Program-made: the position numbers and the translations under genes
Part shown: in pieces, positions 7,477-20,838 of the stretch
Layout: each line of letters starts with the position of its first letter
Position numbering within the stretch: the stretch's first letter is position 1
The notes under the pieces: generated by a model
Database searches by the model: none
Seen by the model: the letters and a program-made list of their open reading frames with translations, nothing else
What the model was told of the DNA's origin: nothing
Source of the DNA: Neocallimastix lanati (nom. inval.)
Taxonomy: Eukaryota; Neocallimastigomycota; Neocallimastigomycetes; Neocallimastigales; Neocallimastigaceae
NCBI GenBank assembly: GCA_016946835.1
Contig: JACVTC010000448.1
Span: forward strand, 1 to 28,097
Length of the DNA stretch: 28,097 nucleotides
Reading direction: 5' to 3'

Positions 7477-10400
7477 GGTGTAACATTTATTACGAAATTT
7501 GTATCTAGATATACATTATTGTTAGATAAAATATTTCTTGAGTAATTTTTATTTATATCATTATTTAACATTTCATTATTATCATCCTTTTGAATGTTAT
7601 TATTTGTAAAATTATTATTAATTTTATCAATTTTTAAAATATTATTATATTTCTTTTTTCCTATAGTTATACTTCTATGATCTTCTTGTTCATTTTTATT
7701 AAGAGATTTTTTGTTAATATTTTTATCAATATTCAAAATTTTATTGAATTTATTATTAATGCTTATATTATTTTGATTTACAATATTATTTTTTTCATTT
7801 TCATTTTCTTTTTCATTTTCATTTGTTGTACTCTCATTTTTTATATCTCTAAATAATACATTATTTTGAATTACATTATTATTTAATATTTCGGTTTTAA
7901 AGCTTGTTTCCTTTGTTAAATAATTATTATTTTTATATGCATCATGTATATTATTATATTTTGTATTATAATTTTCTTTGTTTTCATTTGAATAGTTATT
8001 TTGAATAATGTTACAATTTTTTAATTTTTCATCTAAGTAATTAATTTTATTATAATTATTATTTTCATTGAGATTATTATTTTTATTCCTATTATTATTT
8101 CCAACAAAATTATTTTCATTAGGATTATTGCCTTTATCATAATTGCTATTTTTATTACAATTGCTATTTTTATTACAATTGCTATTTTCATTATGATTAT
8201 TGTTTTTATTATAATTGTTATTTTTAATATAATTATTATTAGTATTAAAGTTATTATTTTTATTAAACCCATTAATTTCTATTTTTTTATCAGAGATATT
8301 ATTTTTATTATAATTATTATTGTTTTCATTCTCATATAATTTATGATTGTTTGTGATATTATTTATTTTTATTTTTTTAGATAAATTGCTATTTTTAATA
8401 GTATTTTTATTGTCTATTTTTATAAATAAATTGTCATTAGTATTTTCCCTACTGATTTTATTTCTTGATTTATTAATTTCATTAGAATTATTATTTCTTA
8501 TATTCTCTTTTAAAATAATATTTTTAATTGAATTATTATCTTTATTAAAATTGTTTTCCAAAATAATATTTTTATTTTCTTCTACATTCTTATTTTGTAT
8601 ATCTTCACCAGAATTTAATCTTGAAAGTGCATCTGCAATTACATTTCTCCTCCCCTCTTCATATAAAACTTTAACTTTTAAAATACTGAATTCCGTAATC
8701 CATTTAATATGACGGCTAGAAGTAGGTTCTTTACTATTGAAAATATAAACTAAGGGTTTATGATCAGTGTACAAAATAGTTTCAAAATTATTACCTGTTA
8801 AAAATGGTCTAAATTTCATAACACAATAGTAAGCAGCTAATCCTTCCAAATCCGTAATACTATAGTTTAATTCTGCATTTACTAAGGTACGACTTTCAAA
8901 ATAAATAGGCTTTTCATCATTATTCTCATCTAACTGAATAAGAACTCCACCAATACCATATTTAGAGGCGTCCGTACGAATAATAAATGGTTTTTCAAAA
9001 ACAGGAGGTGATAAAATAGGTGCAGAAATTATTTTATTTTTTAATTCAACAAAAGCCTTATTAGTAGTATCAGTCCATACAAAAGGAACATTTTTTTTTG
9101 TAAGTTCATATAATGGTTTAGCAATTTGAGCAAAATTATAAATGAATTTCCTATAATAGCCAATAGCACCTAAAAAAGAACGTAGTTGCTTAATATTTTT
9201 AGGAGGTAACCAATTCATAATAACATTCACTTTTGAATCAATAGGACTAATTCCTTTAGTAGATAATTTGTGTCCTAATAATTCTACTTCTTCTTTAAAA
9301 AAATGACATTTCTCTAAATTAATTTTTAATCCATTATTATGTAGAATTTTGAAAACCTTTTCAAGATCTTTAATATGCTGATCCATTGAGGGAGAATACA
9401 CAACAAGATCATCGATATAGACAAAGACACAAACACCAATCAAGTCGAAGAATATTCGGTTCATCTCCCTTTGAAAAGTTGCGGGAGCATTACACAACCC
9501 AAAAGGCATAACTTGAAAATTAAAATTACCATAAATAGTAGTAAAACACGTAATATCTCTATCATCAGGATGCATAGGAATTTGATGGTATCCTGAAAAT
9601 AAATCAATTGTTGAAAGAACTGCGGTGTTTCCTACATAATAAAGAATATCATCGATAATAGGAAGGGCATAGGCATCTTTCTTCGTACAGTTATTTACTA
9701 CTCTATAATCAACGCACATTCTTACTTGACCATTTTTTTTTAACACAAGAACAACTGGTGAAGACCAAGGAGAATTTGAAGGAACAATTAATTTATTGTT
9801 AATGAGTTTAATTATTTCTTTTTTTAGAGCATCTGCTTGTACTTTAGAGAGTCTATATGCTCTCTGTTTAACAGGGTGAGTACCAGGAACTAAATTAATT
9901 CTATGAGGAAATAATTTAGAATTACCTAAATCATCTGTTTTAACAGCTAAAATATCCGTGTATGATAAAAATAAAATTTTAATTGAATCTCTAATAGAAG
10001 AAGGTACTTCAGATAATATGTCGTGTACAAGCGAAATTTTCTTATCATTTTGCAGAGATTTTAAATCAACAAAAGATGAATTATCATCAGAAGTTATTAA
10101 AAGAATAGCGGGACAAATTTTTGAATCATTATTAAGAAATAACACATTATTATCAATAGAAAATAAATCATTATTATTAAGAACTTCATCATTAGATAAT
10201 ATTAAATTATCAAAATCACTAATATTTATATTAGAAGTATCATTACACAAAAAATTTGAACACGCACAATAATTGATAATACCATCACAACGCGTAACAT
10301 AATTTTCAGAATCATTTTTATTAATATTTAAATCATTAACATTAGAAAAATTTACATTATACATTAAATTAGAAAGTTCAATAAAATCACCATTATCATT

Positions 10401-11854
10401 TTTACGTAATAAAGTATCATCAACTAAATCTAGCACAAATCTATTTTTCTTAAGCGTGTTAATACCAATTAACACGTCGAAAATATCATCTTTTTCTATT
10501 TTTCTGAAATAGTCTTTGAAAGTGTAGCCGCCTATTTCAATTTCTAATTCGTATACATCCGAAGAAATATAATTATTAGAATAAGCCTGGAATATTCTTT
10601 CCGAAATAGTTCCAACGGCCGTTTTATTTATTTTATACTTCTCGAATGCAGCAGCAGTAATTAAATTAACACTTGCACAAGAATCTAAGAATATTTCTGC
10701 GTAGGATCCTTCAATAGTACCATTTACTTTTATAACTTTATAGTCGCTTAACAATGATAAAGCATTTATTAAAAATTCTTTACTGGTACTTTTAATTAAT
10801 TTTTGTTCTTTGTTAAACCCGGTACGAAATTTAGGACATAAGTCCAATAAGTGTGCCAATTTAAGTTTGACTTCTATATTGGCAACATCTTTAACCAGGT
10901 CATTTATATCATAATTATCGACCAAATTGATCATTTTAATATGTTTCTCTAATTTTGACGTCTTAGTATTACCTCCATTTTCATTTTCGTTTGTAGTATT
11001 GGATATTATCTCTTTAATTCTATTTAATTTGTTAATTTTTTTTGCGTTTGAAATATTTGGTTGGTTTATATATGATATATCCAAATGTTCCAATTTTTCT
11101 GTGTTATTATTACTATCATTATTAGTATTAATATTATCATTAATGTTATTATTTATTTGTTTCATGGCTGGAGTGTGAATAGGAACTGGATTATCTTTGA
11201 GATGAAGCCTTTGTGTTTCTTTATAAGGCCCCTTATATTTTTCTTTATTTTGTTTCCCTTTTCTCTGAGCAGCAAAAACAACTTCATCCTGGAATTCTTC
11301 ATTGGTATCTCTTAAATAAACATTATTATTATTATTTTTATTATAATTGTTATTATAATAATCATTTTTTTCATTATCATTATCCTTAATATTATTATTA
11401 CAATGATTATTACAATTATTATAATGATTATTATTATCATCGATATAATAATCATTATTATCATTTCTCATATTAACATTATCACTATTACATTTCATAA
11501 TACTATTATTATAATTATAATTATAGTTATTGTAATTTTTATAATTATTATTATGATTGTAATTATTAGTATCGTTATTATTATAATTATCATTATTATA
11601 ATCACTATTACTATAATTATTATTAAGATTCTTATTGTTATAATTACTATTATTATTATTAATATTAACATTATTATTAATATCACTATTATTATTAATA
11701 TTACTATTATTATTATTAATATAACTATGACTACTATTATTATAATTATCGTTATTAATATTACCTCGATTATTATGATCATCATTATTATAATTATTAC
11801 CATTATTACCAAAATTATAATTATTATTATAACTATTATTATGATTATCATTAC

Positions 11855-11894
<40 letters not shown>

Positions 11895-12200
11895 ACTATT
11901 ACTATTATTATCATTATTGTAACGATTATTAATGTAATTATTATTATATGTGTAATTATTATTTTTTTTATTTTTATGGTTATTGTTATTATTAAAGTTA
12001 TTGTTATTATTAGTATTATTGTTATTGTTACAATTTGGTTTATTGCAATAATTATTATTACTATTATAATTATCATAAATATTATAATTATAATTATTAT
12101 TATCATTATCATTGGAATTGGTATTAAAATTATCTTTTCTATTAACTAAATAAATATTCTCATTGTTTTTATAGTTGTTGTCTTTATTCTTGATATCCAT
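6186..12200 (-). CDS. pol: Pol polyprotein (protease-RT-RNase H-integrase), unit B
   Basis: 2004 aa, intact. Residues 1-300 are Asn-rich. An aspartic protease follows: DSCAS at 506-510 (Cys in place of the usual Gly) and the second hydrophobic-Gly motif VLIG ending at G579. Reverse transcriptase spans about 780-990, with D866 in STIDLFSGYHQI and YIDD at 928-931. RNase H spans about 1070-1195, with D1077, E1119, D1146 and D1190. An Asn-rich linker of about 400 aa (1196-1610) includes a run of 28 Asn. Integrase has a zinc finger H1663, H1667, C1697, C1700, the catalytic triad D1729, D1788, E1824 (DD35E) and a GPY/F-like module near 1960. No chromodomain is visible. The protein is far longer than usual for this family because of the Asn stretches. 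The ATG at 12200 is probably internal: the frame is open back to the frameshift site at 12431. Confidence 0.95.
7392..7475. repeat. (ATT)28 microsatellite in pol, unit B
   Basis: Twenty-eight uninterrupted ATT units on the plus strand, read as 28 Asn codons (AAT) in Pol just before the integrase. Longest of the three copies. Confidence 0.95.
8041..8265 (-). repeat. 18-bp degenerate repeat coding Asn-rich hexapeptides, unit B
   Basis: In the RNase H-integrase linker (Pol residues about 1312-1387) the protein repeats with a period of six: NNNYNK, NNNHNE, NSNCNK, NSNCNK, NSNYDK, with looser copies either side. In DNA the central units are nearly perfect 18-mers (around 8142-8190). Confidence 0.7.
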
Positions 12201-12427
12201 TTCTTCATTATTTCCATAATTTTCATTTCTTTCATTATTATTAATTAGTAAATTATTATTTTTATTTTTAATATTCTTATAATATATATTATTTTCATTA
12301 TAATTATTAGGTTCATTAATATTATTATTATTATTATAATGATTATTGAAGTTATCATTACAATAATTGTCGTTATTTATACATAAAAGGGTGGTTTGTT
12401 TACTGGAAGTTGGCCTTCTCCCATAAT

Positions 12428-12437
12428 CTATTTTAAA
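12428..12437 (-). promoter_or_regulatory. -1 ribosomal frameshift site between gag and pol, unit B
   Basis: Same T TTA AAA heptamer (12437-12431) followed at once by the gag TAG (12430-12428). Shifting -1 here enters a frame open from 12431 to the pol stop at 6186, giving Pol 77 extra N-terminal residues ahead of its first ATG. Confidence 0.78.
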
Positions 12438-14026
12438 TTGCTATCGCTTCTAATATTTTGCTGATGAGGACTTTGATTATCAAAGTACCTAGGATTGCTT
12501 TTATTTGTTATTTCTTCAATATTTCTTGCATTATTGTAGTTATCATTGCTATAGTTGTCATAATTAGTATTATTAGTATTATAATTATTATTTCCATAAT
12601 TACTATTACTGTTATAATTATTATTTCTATTATAATTATTATTGTTATTATACATATTATTGTTATTATAATTATTATTGTTATAATTGCTATTAATATA
12701 ATTATTATTGCTATAATTGTTATTATTATAATTATCATTGTTATTATAATTATTTTTTCCTCTATTGTTGTTGTTCCTAAAATTATAATTACCATTGTTA
12801 ATATTATTATTATTGGAATTATTATTATAGTTACCAAAATTATTATTATTATTATTGTTACTGTTATTGAAATTATTATTATTATTATTATTGTTACTGT
12901 TATTGAAATTATTATAATTACTATTATTGCTACTATTAATATTACTGTTATAGAAATTATTATAATTATTATTATTGTTATTATAATTACTGTTATAATT
13001 ATTATTACCATATAGAGTATTATAATTATTATTATTATTATTATTAATATTATAATTATTTCCATTATTTCCGTTATTAAACATTCTATTTCCATTATTA
13101 TTATAATTATTTTCATTATAAAATCCAGAATTAAATTTTCCGAAGGTCATTAATTGATTCTGATCCTGACTATAATTAAGAGATTTATTTTTATTTCTTA
13201 AATTTCTTTTGTTACATTCTCTTGCTTTGTGACCTGGTTTGCCACAGAGGTAGCAAGTAAAATTTCTAAATTGATTATTATTATTGTTGTTATTATTATA
13301 CCTTGAATTAAATCTTTCTTGACGATATCGACCAGTAGAAAACAGATCAGCATTGCCCACATAATACGCATTTTGTATAGAATTATCTAAATCCCTATTT
13401 CCTTCGGTCAATCCTCTATATAATGGATGTTCTAATAAAGAATTTTGACAATTAGAATTATTTTGGAAGACCATAGAAGTGTTGAGAAATTCATTATTTC
13501 CTATGGTCCTTTTTTCGGCTTTCTCGGCTCTTACAGCCACTTCAAAAGCATCCGACAAGGTATCACATTCGGCTAAGAGAATTTGAGAATGAACATATAT
13601 TCTTGATTTTATTGAATTTAAATAATCATCGACTGATATAATCTTCTGATAATCTCTATCTAATCGATGATACAAGGTTAAATAACGGTAGTTAAAATTC
13701 TTTATATTTTCATTTGGTTTTATTTTCAGATTTTTTAAAACTGAGCATTTATCAGCTGGTTTTATATCCATATACTTTTCAATAGCTGATTGCACTTCTT
13801 TATAGTTTGGATACCTTGTGATATTATTCCGAGTGGTTATTAATGATTTCAAAACGTTCCTCAAGTCAGCCTCCACGGCTATTTTTAGCCATACAAAAAT
13901 TCTAGATGAATCTTGGATGTCATGCATTTCCATGACACCCTTAAAATCTTCTATCCATGTGTCTATGTCTTTACCATAGTCACATAGATATGGTAGATCA
14001 CGTTTTACTTTGGAAGCGTCAACCAT
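12428..14026 (-). CDS. gag: Gag polyprotein (capsid and nucleocapsid), unit B
   Basis: 532 aa, the same translation as the gag at 3479-5077: capsid-like residues 1-180, CCHC knuckle at 258-271, Asn/Tyr/Ser-rich tail from about 290. It lies downstream of the LTR at 14254-14919 with a leader of about 200 nt between PBS and ATG. The pol of this unit begins 227 nt after the gag stop, in the -1 frame. As all of the element's proteins should come from one LTR-driven RNA, Gag would be the main product and Gag-Pol the minor one (inferred). Confidence 0.94.
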   Translation of the reverse strand: MVDASKVKRDLPYLCDYGKDIDTWIEDFKGVMEMHDIQDSSRIFVWLKIAVEADLRNVLKSLITTRNNITRYPNYKEVQSAIEKYMDIKPADKCSVLKNLKIKPNENIKNFNYRYLTLYHRLDRDYQKIISVDDYLNSIKSRIYVHSQILLAECDTLSDAFEVAVRAEKAEKRTIGNNEFLNTSMVFQNNSNCQNSLLEHPLYRGLTEGNRDLDNSIQNAYYVGNADLFSTGRYRQERFNSRYNNNNNNNNQFRNFTCYLCGKPGHKARECNKRNLRNKNKSLNYSQDQNQLMTFGKFNSGFYNENNYNNNGNRMFNNGNNGNNYNINNNNNNNYNTLYGNNNYNSNYNNNNNNYNNFYNSNINSSNNSNYNNFNNSNNNNNNNNFNNSNNNNNNNFGNYNNNSNNNNINNGNYNFRNNNNRGKNNYNNNDNYNNNNYSNNNYINSNYNNNNYNNNNMYNNNNNYNRNNNYNSNSNYGNNNYNTNNTNYDNYSNDNYNNARNIEEITNKSNPRYFDNQSPHQQNIRSDSNLK

Positions 14027-14222
14027 TATTAATTAACTACTAAAAAAGGAAAAAAAAATGAAACAAAACTTATATTTAATACGTAATTTATTTTCTTATT
14101 TAATTCGACTTATCTCTAATATTATTTATTTATTTTTACTATTATATATATATATATATTTTAATAAAAAAAAATTAATTTTTTTTTTTTATAATATTAT
14201 TATTATTTTCATATAATTTAAT

Positions 14223-14307
14223 AGTGCAGCGCCCGGATTCTCCACCAAAAATATGATACGATATATTTTAAAATATTCGTATTTATAATAGTTTTGGGCG
14301 CTACACT
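14223..14307 (-). promoter_or_regulatory. U5-leader stem-loop enclosing the PBS
   Basis: Same 12-bp stem with U-G wobble as at 5274-5358: arms at 14296-14307 and 14223-14234. Confidence 0.65.
14230..14247 (-). other. Primer binding site (tRNA type)
   Basis: Identical to the site at 5281-5298. It lies 6 nt downstream (sense) of the LTR at 14254-14919 and serves unit B. Confidence 0.72.
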
Positions 14308-14919
14308 GGGGAATTGTACTAAATTATATATTCTAATAATAATATTAATTATTTTATTTAATTATTTAAAATTTTTATTTTAGGATATTTGTTTTGTAAT
14401 ATTTTATTTTTATTTTATTTTATTTTATTTTATTTTATTTTTATCATATTAATTAACAATTAATAATTGTAATTTAATTATAATATTCTACAATTAATTA
14501 CTTAAACAACTAATTTTATTAAAACTAATAACTAAACTACTATCTTAACTAATTAAAACATTTTTCTTATATTAAATCAACTATTACTAATTAACATATA
14601 TCAATAATTTTTTTTTTTTTAACAAAAACATTTTTTTTTTTTTATAATATTTTTATATATTTTTTTTTATAATTATTATCTCTATATTAAATCATAATTG
14701 TTATATTTTATATAAACATTAATATAAAAGTTTATATTATAATAATTAAATTTTATACTATAATAATATTATTTTATATGATTTATAATTAATATAATTC
14801 ATCATTTTTATATAATTAATTTTAATTTTATAATAATATATATTTTACAAACTTTATATAATTAATATAATTTAATAATAATTTTAAAATATCATTATTT
14901 TTCTTTTCATCTTGTATCA
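14254..14919 (-). repeat. Long terminal repeat, 666 bp
   Basis: Same TGATAC/GTATCA termini and sequence as the LTR at 5305-5971, except that one T run is 13 instead of 14 bases. Shared between units B (as 5' LTR) and C (as 3' LTR). Confidence 0.82.
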
Positions 14920-14935
14920 GAACGCCCACGCTTTA
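14920..14935 (-). other. Candidate polypurine tract
   Basis: Identical to the tract at 5972-5987, directly before the LTR that serves as the 3' LTR of unit C. Confidence 0.45.
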
Positions 14936-14964
14936 GATCAGACTTCGTCCCTTGAAGTCTAAAG
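14931..14964 (-). other. Stem-loop at the PPT / 3' LTR junction
   Basis: Identical copy of the stem-loop at 5983-6016. Confidence 0.5.
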
Positions 14965-15048
14965 AATATTTGTATGAAATAATAAATTTTAAAATTTATA
15001 AGGCATTATTTTTTTTTTTTTTTTGTAATATAATTATATGATTATTAT

Positions 15049-15089
<41 letters not shown>

Positions 15090-15135
15090 AGGTAGTGATT
15101 TATTTTAAACTATTATTATTTTTTAAATATTAATA

Positions 15136-16339
15136 TTAATCAGTGATTTCTACAAAACTACTTATATAAGGAATAACATTTTTGAGATGTATATTTCTTT
15201 CGGCAACTTCATTAGTAATTGGATCACAAACTGTAACAGTATTAAATTGTTGCTTAACTATTTTTAATGGTCCAATAAAATAAGGGTCCAATTTTCTTCT
15301 ATTAAAATTCCTGATTAATACTAAATCTCCAGGTTTAAATTCACTTCTTAATCTTTTAATTTGTTTTCTTCTATCTTTCCATAGTTCATTAGCAGTTTCT
15401 ATATTCCGAATAGCTTCATTAATCCATTTATTATGTGTAATAAATTTTCTTAAATAATATTCTTCATCAGTTTCATCTTCATGTTTTTGATCAACATTAA
15501 TTGTAAGTTCGAAAGGTTGCAAATCCCTTCTACCATAAAGTAATTCAAAACTGCTATATTTTGTTACTTCATTCTTCGCTGTTCTAAGCGCCCATAAAGC
15601 ACTAGGTAGAATATCATCCCAATCTTTATTATTTTTTCCTAAAAGCCGCAAATATTTTCCAATTTCTCTATTTCTATTCTCAACTTCTCCATTAGAAGGT
15701 GGATGATACGTAGCCACATTATGTACATATACATCATGCAAATCGAGAAAAGCTTTAGTTTTATCTGAAATAAGTTGTGGGCCATTATCTGTAATTAATA
15801 ACTCTGGTATTCCATGCCTCGAAAACACATTAATTAAAAATCTTATTACATCTTCAGATTCTGTTTTTTCTAATGGTTCAGCTTCCACCCATTTGGTAAG
15901 GTAGTCAACTAATACTATGATATATCTATTTCCTCTAGCAGTTGTATATAATGGACCAACTAAATCTAAACCAACTCTTGTGAAAGGCAATCCTGGTGGT
16001 GTTGGAATATCTTCAGGGTATTTATTTTGAGGCTGTGGCTTATACATTTGACATTTCTTACAACATTTTATAAATATTTTTATATCTTTATTCATTCCTT
16101 TCCAAAAGTAATCTCTTTTTAATCTATGATAGGTTTTATAACAACCTTCATGTCCTACGTTATGTGCTAAATTAATTAATTTCCATTTTTCTTTTTCATT
16201 AAAAATTACTCTTCTTAAATTATTATTTTGTTTATAATAAATAATCCCATCTATTTCTACAAATTTTTGTTTTATATAATTATCAATAAAATCATTTAAA
16301 AATTTTTCATCATTATTATTATTTTCATTATTATTTATT

Positions 16340-16420
<81 letters not shown>

Positions 16421-19400
16421 GGTGTAACATTTATTACGAAATTTGTATCTAGATATACATTATTGTTAGATAAAATATTTCTTGAGTAATTTTTATTTAT
16501 ATCATTATTTAACATTTCATTATTATCATCCTTTTGAATGTTATTATTTGTAAAATTATTATTAATTTTATCAATTTTTAAAATATTATTATATTTCTTT
16601 TTTCCTATAGTTATACTTCTATGATCTTCTTGTTCATTTTTATTAAGAGATTTTTTGTTAATATTTTTATCAATATTCAAAATTTTATTGAATTTATTAT
16701 TAATGCTTATATTATTTTGATTTACAATATTATTTTTTTCATTTTCATTTTCTTTTTCATTTTCATTTGTTGTACTCTCATTTTTTATATCTCTAAATAA
16801 TACATTATTTTGAATTACATTATTATTTAATATTTCGGTTTTAAAGCTTGTTTCCTTTGTTAAATAATTATTATTTTTATATGCATCATGTATATTATTA
16901 TATTTTGTATTATAATTTTCTTTGTTTTCATTTGAATAGTTATTTTGAATAATGTTACAATTTTTTAATTTTTCATCTAAGTAATTAATTTTATTATAAT
17001 TATTATTTTCATTGAGATTATTATTTTTATTCCTATTATTATTTCCAACAAAATTATTTTCATTAGGATTATTGCCTTTATCATAATTGCTATTTTTATT
17101 ACAATTGCTATTTTTATTACAATTGCTATTTTCATTATGATTATTGTTTTTATTATAATTGTTATTTTTAATATAATTATTATTAGTATTAAAGTTATTA
17201 TTTTTATTAAACCCATTAATTTCTATTTTTTTATCAGAGATATTATTTTTATTATAATTATTATTGTTTTCATTCTCATATAATTTATGATTGTTTGTGA
17301 TATTATTTATTTTTATTTTTTTAGATAAATTGCTATTTTTAATAGTATTTTTATTGTCTATTTTTATAAATAAATTGTCATTAGTATTTTCCCTACTGAT
17401 TTTATTTCTTGATTTATTAATTTCATTAGAATTATTATTTCTTATATTCTCTTTTAAAATAATATTTTTAATTGAATTATTATCTTTATTAAAATTGTTT
17501 TCCAAAATAATATTTTTATTTTCTTCTACATTCTTATTTTGTATATCTTCACCAGAATTTAATCTTGAAAGTGCATCTGCAATTACATTTCTCCTCCCCT
17601 CTTCATATAAAACTTTAACTTTTAAAATACTGAATTCCGTAATCCATTTAATATGACGGCTAGAAGTAGGTTCTTTACTATTGAAAATATAAACTAAGGG
17701 TTTATGATCAGTGTACAAAATAGTTTCAAAATTATTACCTGTTAAAAATGGTCTAAATTTCATAACACAATAGTAAGCAGCTAATCCTTCCAAATCCGTA
17801 ATACTATAGTTTAATTCTGCATTTACTAAGGTACGACTTTCAAAATAAATAGGCTTTTCATCATTATTCTCATCTAACTGAATAAGAACTCCACCAATAC
17901 CATATTTAGAGGCGTCCGTACGAATAATAAATGGTTTTTCAAAAACAGGAGGTGATAAAATAGGTGCAGAAATTATTTTATTTTTTAATTCAACAAAAGC
18001 CTTATTAGTAGTATCAGTCCATACAAAAGGAACATTTTTTTTTGTAAGTTCATATAATGGTTTAGCAATTTGAGCAAAATTATAAATGAATTTCCTATAA
18101 TAGCCAATAGCACCTAAAAAAGAACGTAGTTGCTTAATATTTTTAGGAGGTAACCAATTCATAATAACATTCACTTTTGAATCAATAGGACTAATTCCTT
18201 TAGTAGATAATTTGTGTCCTAATAATTCTACTTCTTCTTTAAAAAAATGACATTTCTCTAAATTAATTTTTAATCCATTATTATGTAGAATTTTGAAAAC
18301 CTTTTCAAGATCTTTAATATGCTGATCCATTGAGGGAGAATACACAACAAGATCATCGATATAGACAAAGACACAAACACCAATCAAGTCGAAGAATATT
18401 CGGTTCATCTCCCTTTGAAAAGTTGCGGGAGCATTACACAACCCAAAAGGCATAACTTGAAAATTAAAATTACCATAAATAGTAGTAAAACACGTAATAT
18501 CTCTATCATCAGGATGCATAGGAATTTGATGGTATCCTGAAAATAAATCAATTGTTGAAAGAACTGCGGTGTTTCCTACATAATAAAGAATATCATCGAT
18601 AATAGGAAGGGCATAGGCATCTTTCTTCGTACAGTTATTTACTACTCTATAATCAACGCACATTCTTACTTGACCATTTTTTTTTAACACAAGAACAACT
18701 GGTGAAGACCAAGGAGAATTTGAAGGAACAATTAATTTATTGTTAATGAGTTTAATTATTTCTTTTTTTAGAGCATCTGCTTGTACTTTAGAGAGTCTAT
18801 ATGCTCTCTGTTTAACAGGGTGAGTACCAGGAACTAAATTAATTCTATGAGGAAATAATTTAGAATTACCTAAATCATCTGTTTTAACAGCTAAAATATC
18901 CGTGTATGATAAAAATAAAATTTTAATTGAATCTCTAATAGAAGAAGGTACTTCAGATAATATGTCGTGTACAAGCGAAATTTTCTTATCATTTTGCAGA
19001 GATTTTAAATCAACAAAAGATGAATTATCATCAGAAGTTATTAAAAGAATAGCGGGACAAATTTTTGAATCATTATTAAGAAATAACACATTATTATCAA
19101 TAGAAAATAAATCATTATTATTAAGAACTTCATCATTAGATAATATTAAATTATCAAAATCACTAATATTTATATTAGAAGTATCATTACACAAAAAATT
19201 TGAACACGCACAATAATTGATAATACCATCACAACGCGTAACATAATTTTCAGAATCATTTTTATTAATATTTAAATCATTAACATTAGAAAAATTTACA
19301 TTATACATTAAATTAGAAAGTTCAATAAAATCACCATTATCATTTTTACGTAATAAAGTATCATCAACTAAATCTAGCACAAATCTATTTTTCTTAAGCG

Positions 19401-20798
19401 TGTTAATACCAATTAACACGTCGAAAATATCATCTTTTTCTATTTTTCTGAAATAGTCTTTGAAAGTGTAGCCGCCTATTTCAATTTCTAATTCGTATAC
19501 ATCCGAAGAAATATAATTATTAGAATAAGCCTGGAATATTCTTTCCGAAATAGTTCCAACGGCCGTTTTATTTATTTTATACTTCTCGAATGCAGCAGCA
19601 GTAATTAAATTAACACTTGCACAAGAATCTAAGAATATTTCTGCGTAGGATCCTTCAATAGTACCATTTACTTTTATAACTTTATAGTCGCTTAACAATG
19701 ATAAAGCATTTATTAAAAATTCTTTACTGGTACTTTTAATTAATTTTTGTTCTTTGTTAAACCCGGTACGAAATTTAGGACATAAGTCCAATAAGTGTGC
19801 CAATTTAAGTTTGACTTCTATATTGGCAACATCTTTAACCAGGTCATTTATATCATAATTATCGACCAAATTGATCATTTTAATATGTTTCTCTAATTTT
19901 GACGTCTTAGTATTACCTCCATTTTCATTTTCGTTTGTAGTATTGGATATTATCTCTTTAATTCTATTTAATTTGTTAATTTTTTTTGCGTTTGAAATAT
20001 TTGGTTGGTTTATATATGATATATCCAAATGTTCCAATTTTTCTGTGTTATTATTACTATCATTATTAGTATTAATATTATCATTAATGTTATTATTTAT
20101 TTGTTTCATGGCTGGAGTGTGAATAGGAACTGGATTATCTTTGAGATGAAGCCTTTGTGTTTCTTTATAAGGCCCCTTATATTTTTCTTTATTTTGTTTC
20201 CCTTTTCTCTGAGCAGCAAAAACAACTTCATCCTGGAATTCTTCATTGGTATCTCTTAAATAAACATTATTATTATTATTTTTATTATAATTGTTATTAT
20301 AATAATCATTTTTTTCATTATCATTATCCTTAATATTATTATTACAATGATTATTACAATTATTATAATGATTATTATTATCATCGATATAATAATCATT
20401 ATTATCATTTCTCATATTAACATTATCACTATTACATTTCATAATACTATTATTATAATTATAATTATAGTTATTGTAATTTTTATAATTATTATTATGA
20501 TTGTAATTATTAGTATCGTTATTATTATAATTATCATTATTATAATCACTATTACTATAATTATTATTAAGATTCTTATTGTTATAATTACTATTATTAT
20601 TATTAATATTAACATTATTATTAATATCACTATTATTATTAATATTACTATTATTATTATTAATATAACTATGACTACTATTATTATAATTATCGTTATT
20701 AATATTACCTCGATTATTATGATCATCATTATTATAATTATTACCATTATTACCAAAATTATAATTATTATTATAACTATTATTATGATTATCATTAC

Positions 20799-20838
<40 letters not shown>

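Larger units (their letters stand above)
5305..14919 (-). mobile_element. Complete Ty3/gypsy LTR retrotransposon, unit B
   Basis: Full element in sense order on the minus strand: 5' LTR (14254-14919), primer binding site, gag (12428-14026), -1 frameshift site, pol (6186-12200), 3' UTR with a purine-rich tract, 3' LTR (5305-5971). Both reading frames are intact and all catalytic motifs are present, so it looks coding-competent. The order protease-RT-RNase H-integrase puts it in Ty3/gypsy rather than Ty1/copia. It shares its 5' LTR with the next unit and its 3' LTR with the previous one. No target-site duplication can be seen because no host flank is present. No envelope-like third ORF is visible. 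Confidence 0.95.
14920..15135 (-). other. 3' untranslated region, unit C
   Basis: Equivalent to 5972-6185. The sense A runs are 25 (15065-15089) and 16 (15009-15024). Confidence 0.7.

Noticed and set aside
8347-8712. Plus-strand 121-aa hydrophobic frame resembling a membrane protein (also 17291-17656 and 26237-26602)
   Set aside because: Antisense of the Asn/Lys/Glu-rich Pol linker, whose reverse complement reads as Leu, Ile and Phe. No independent support for a third gene or env.
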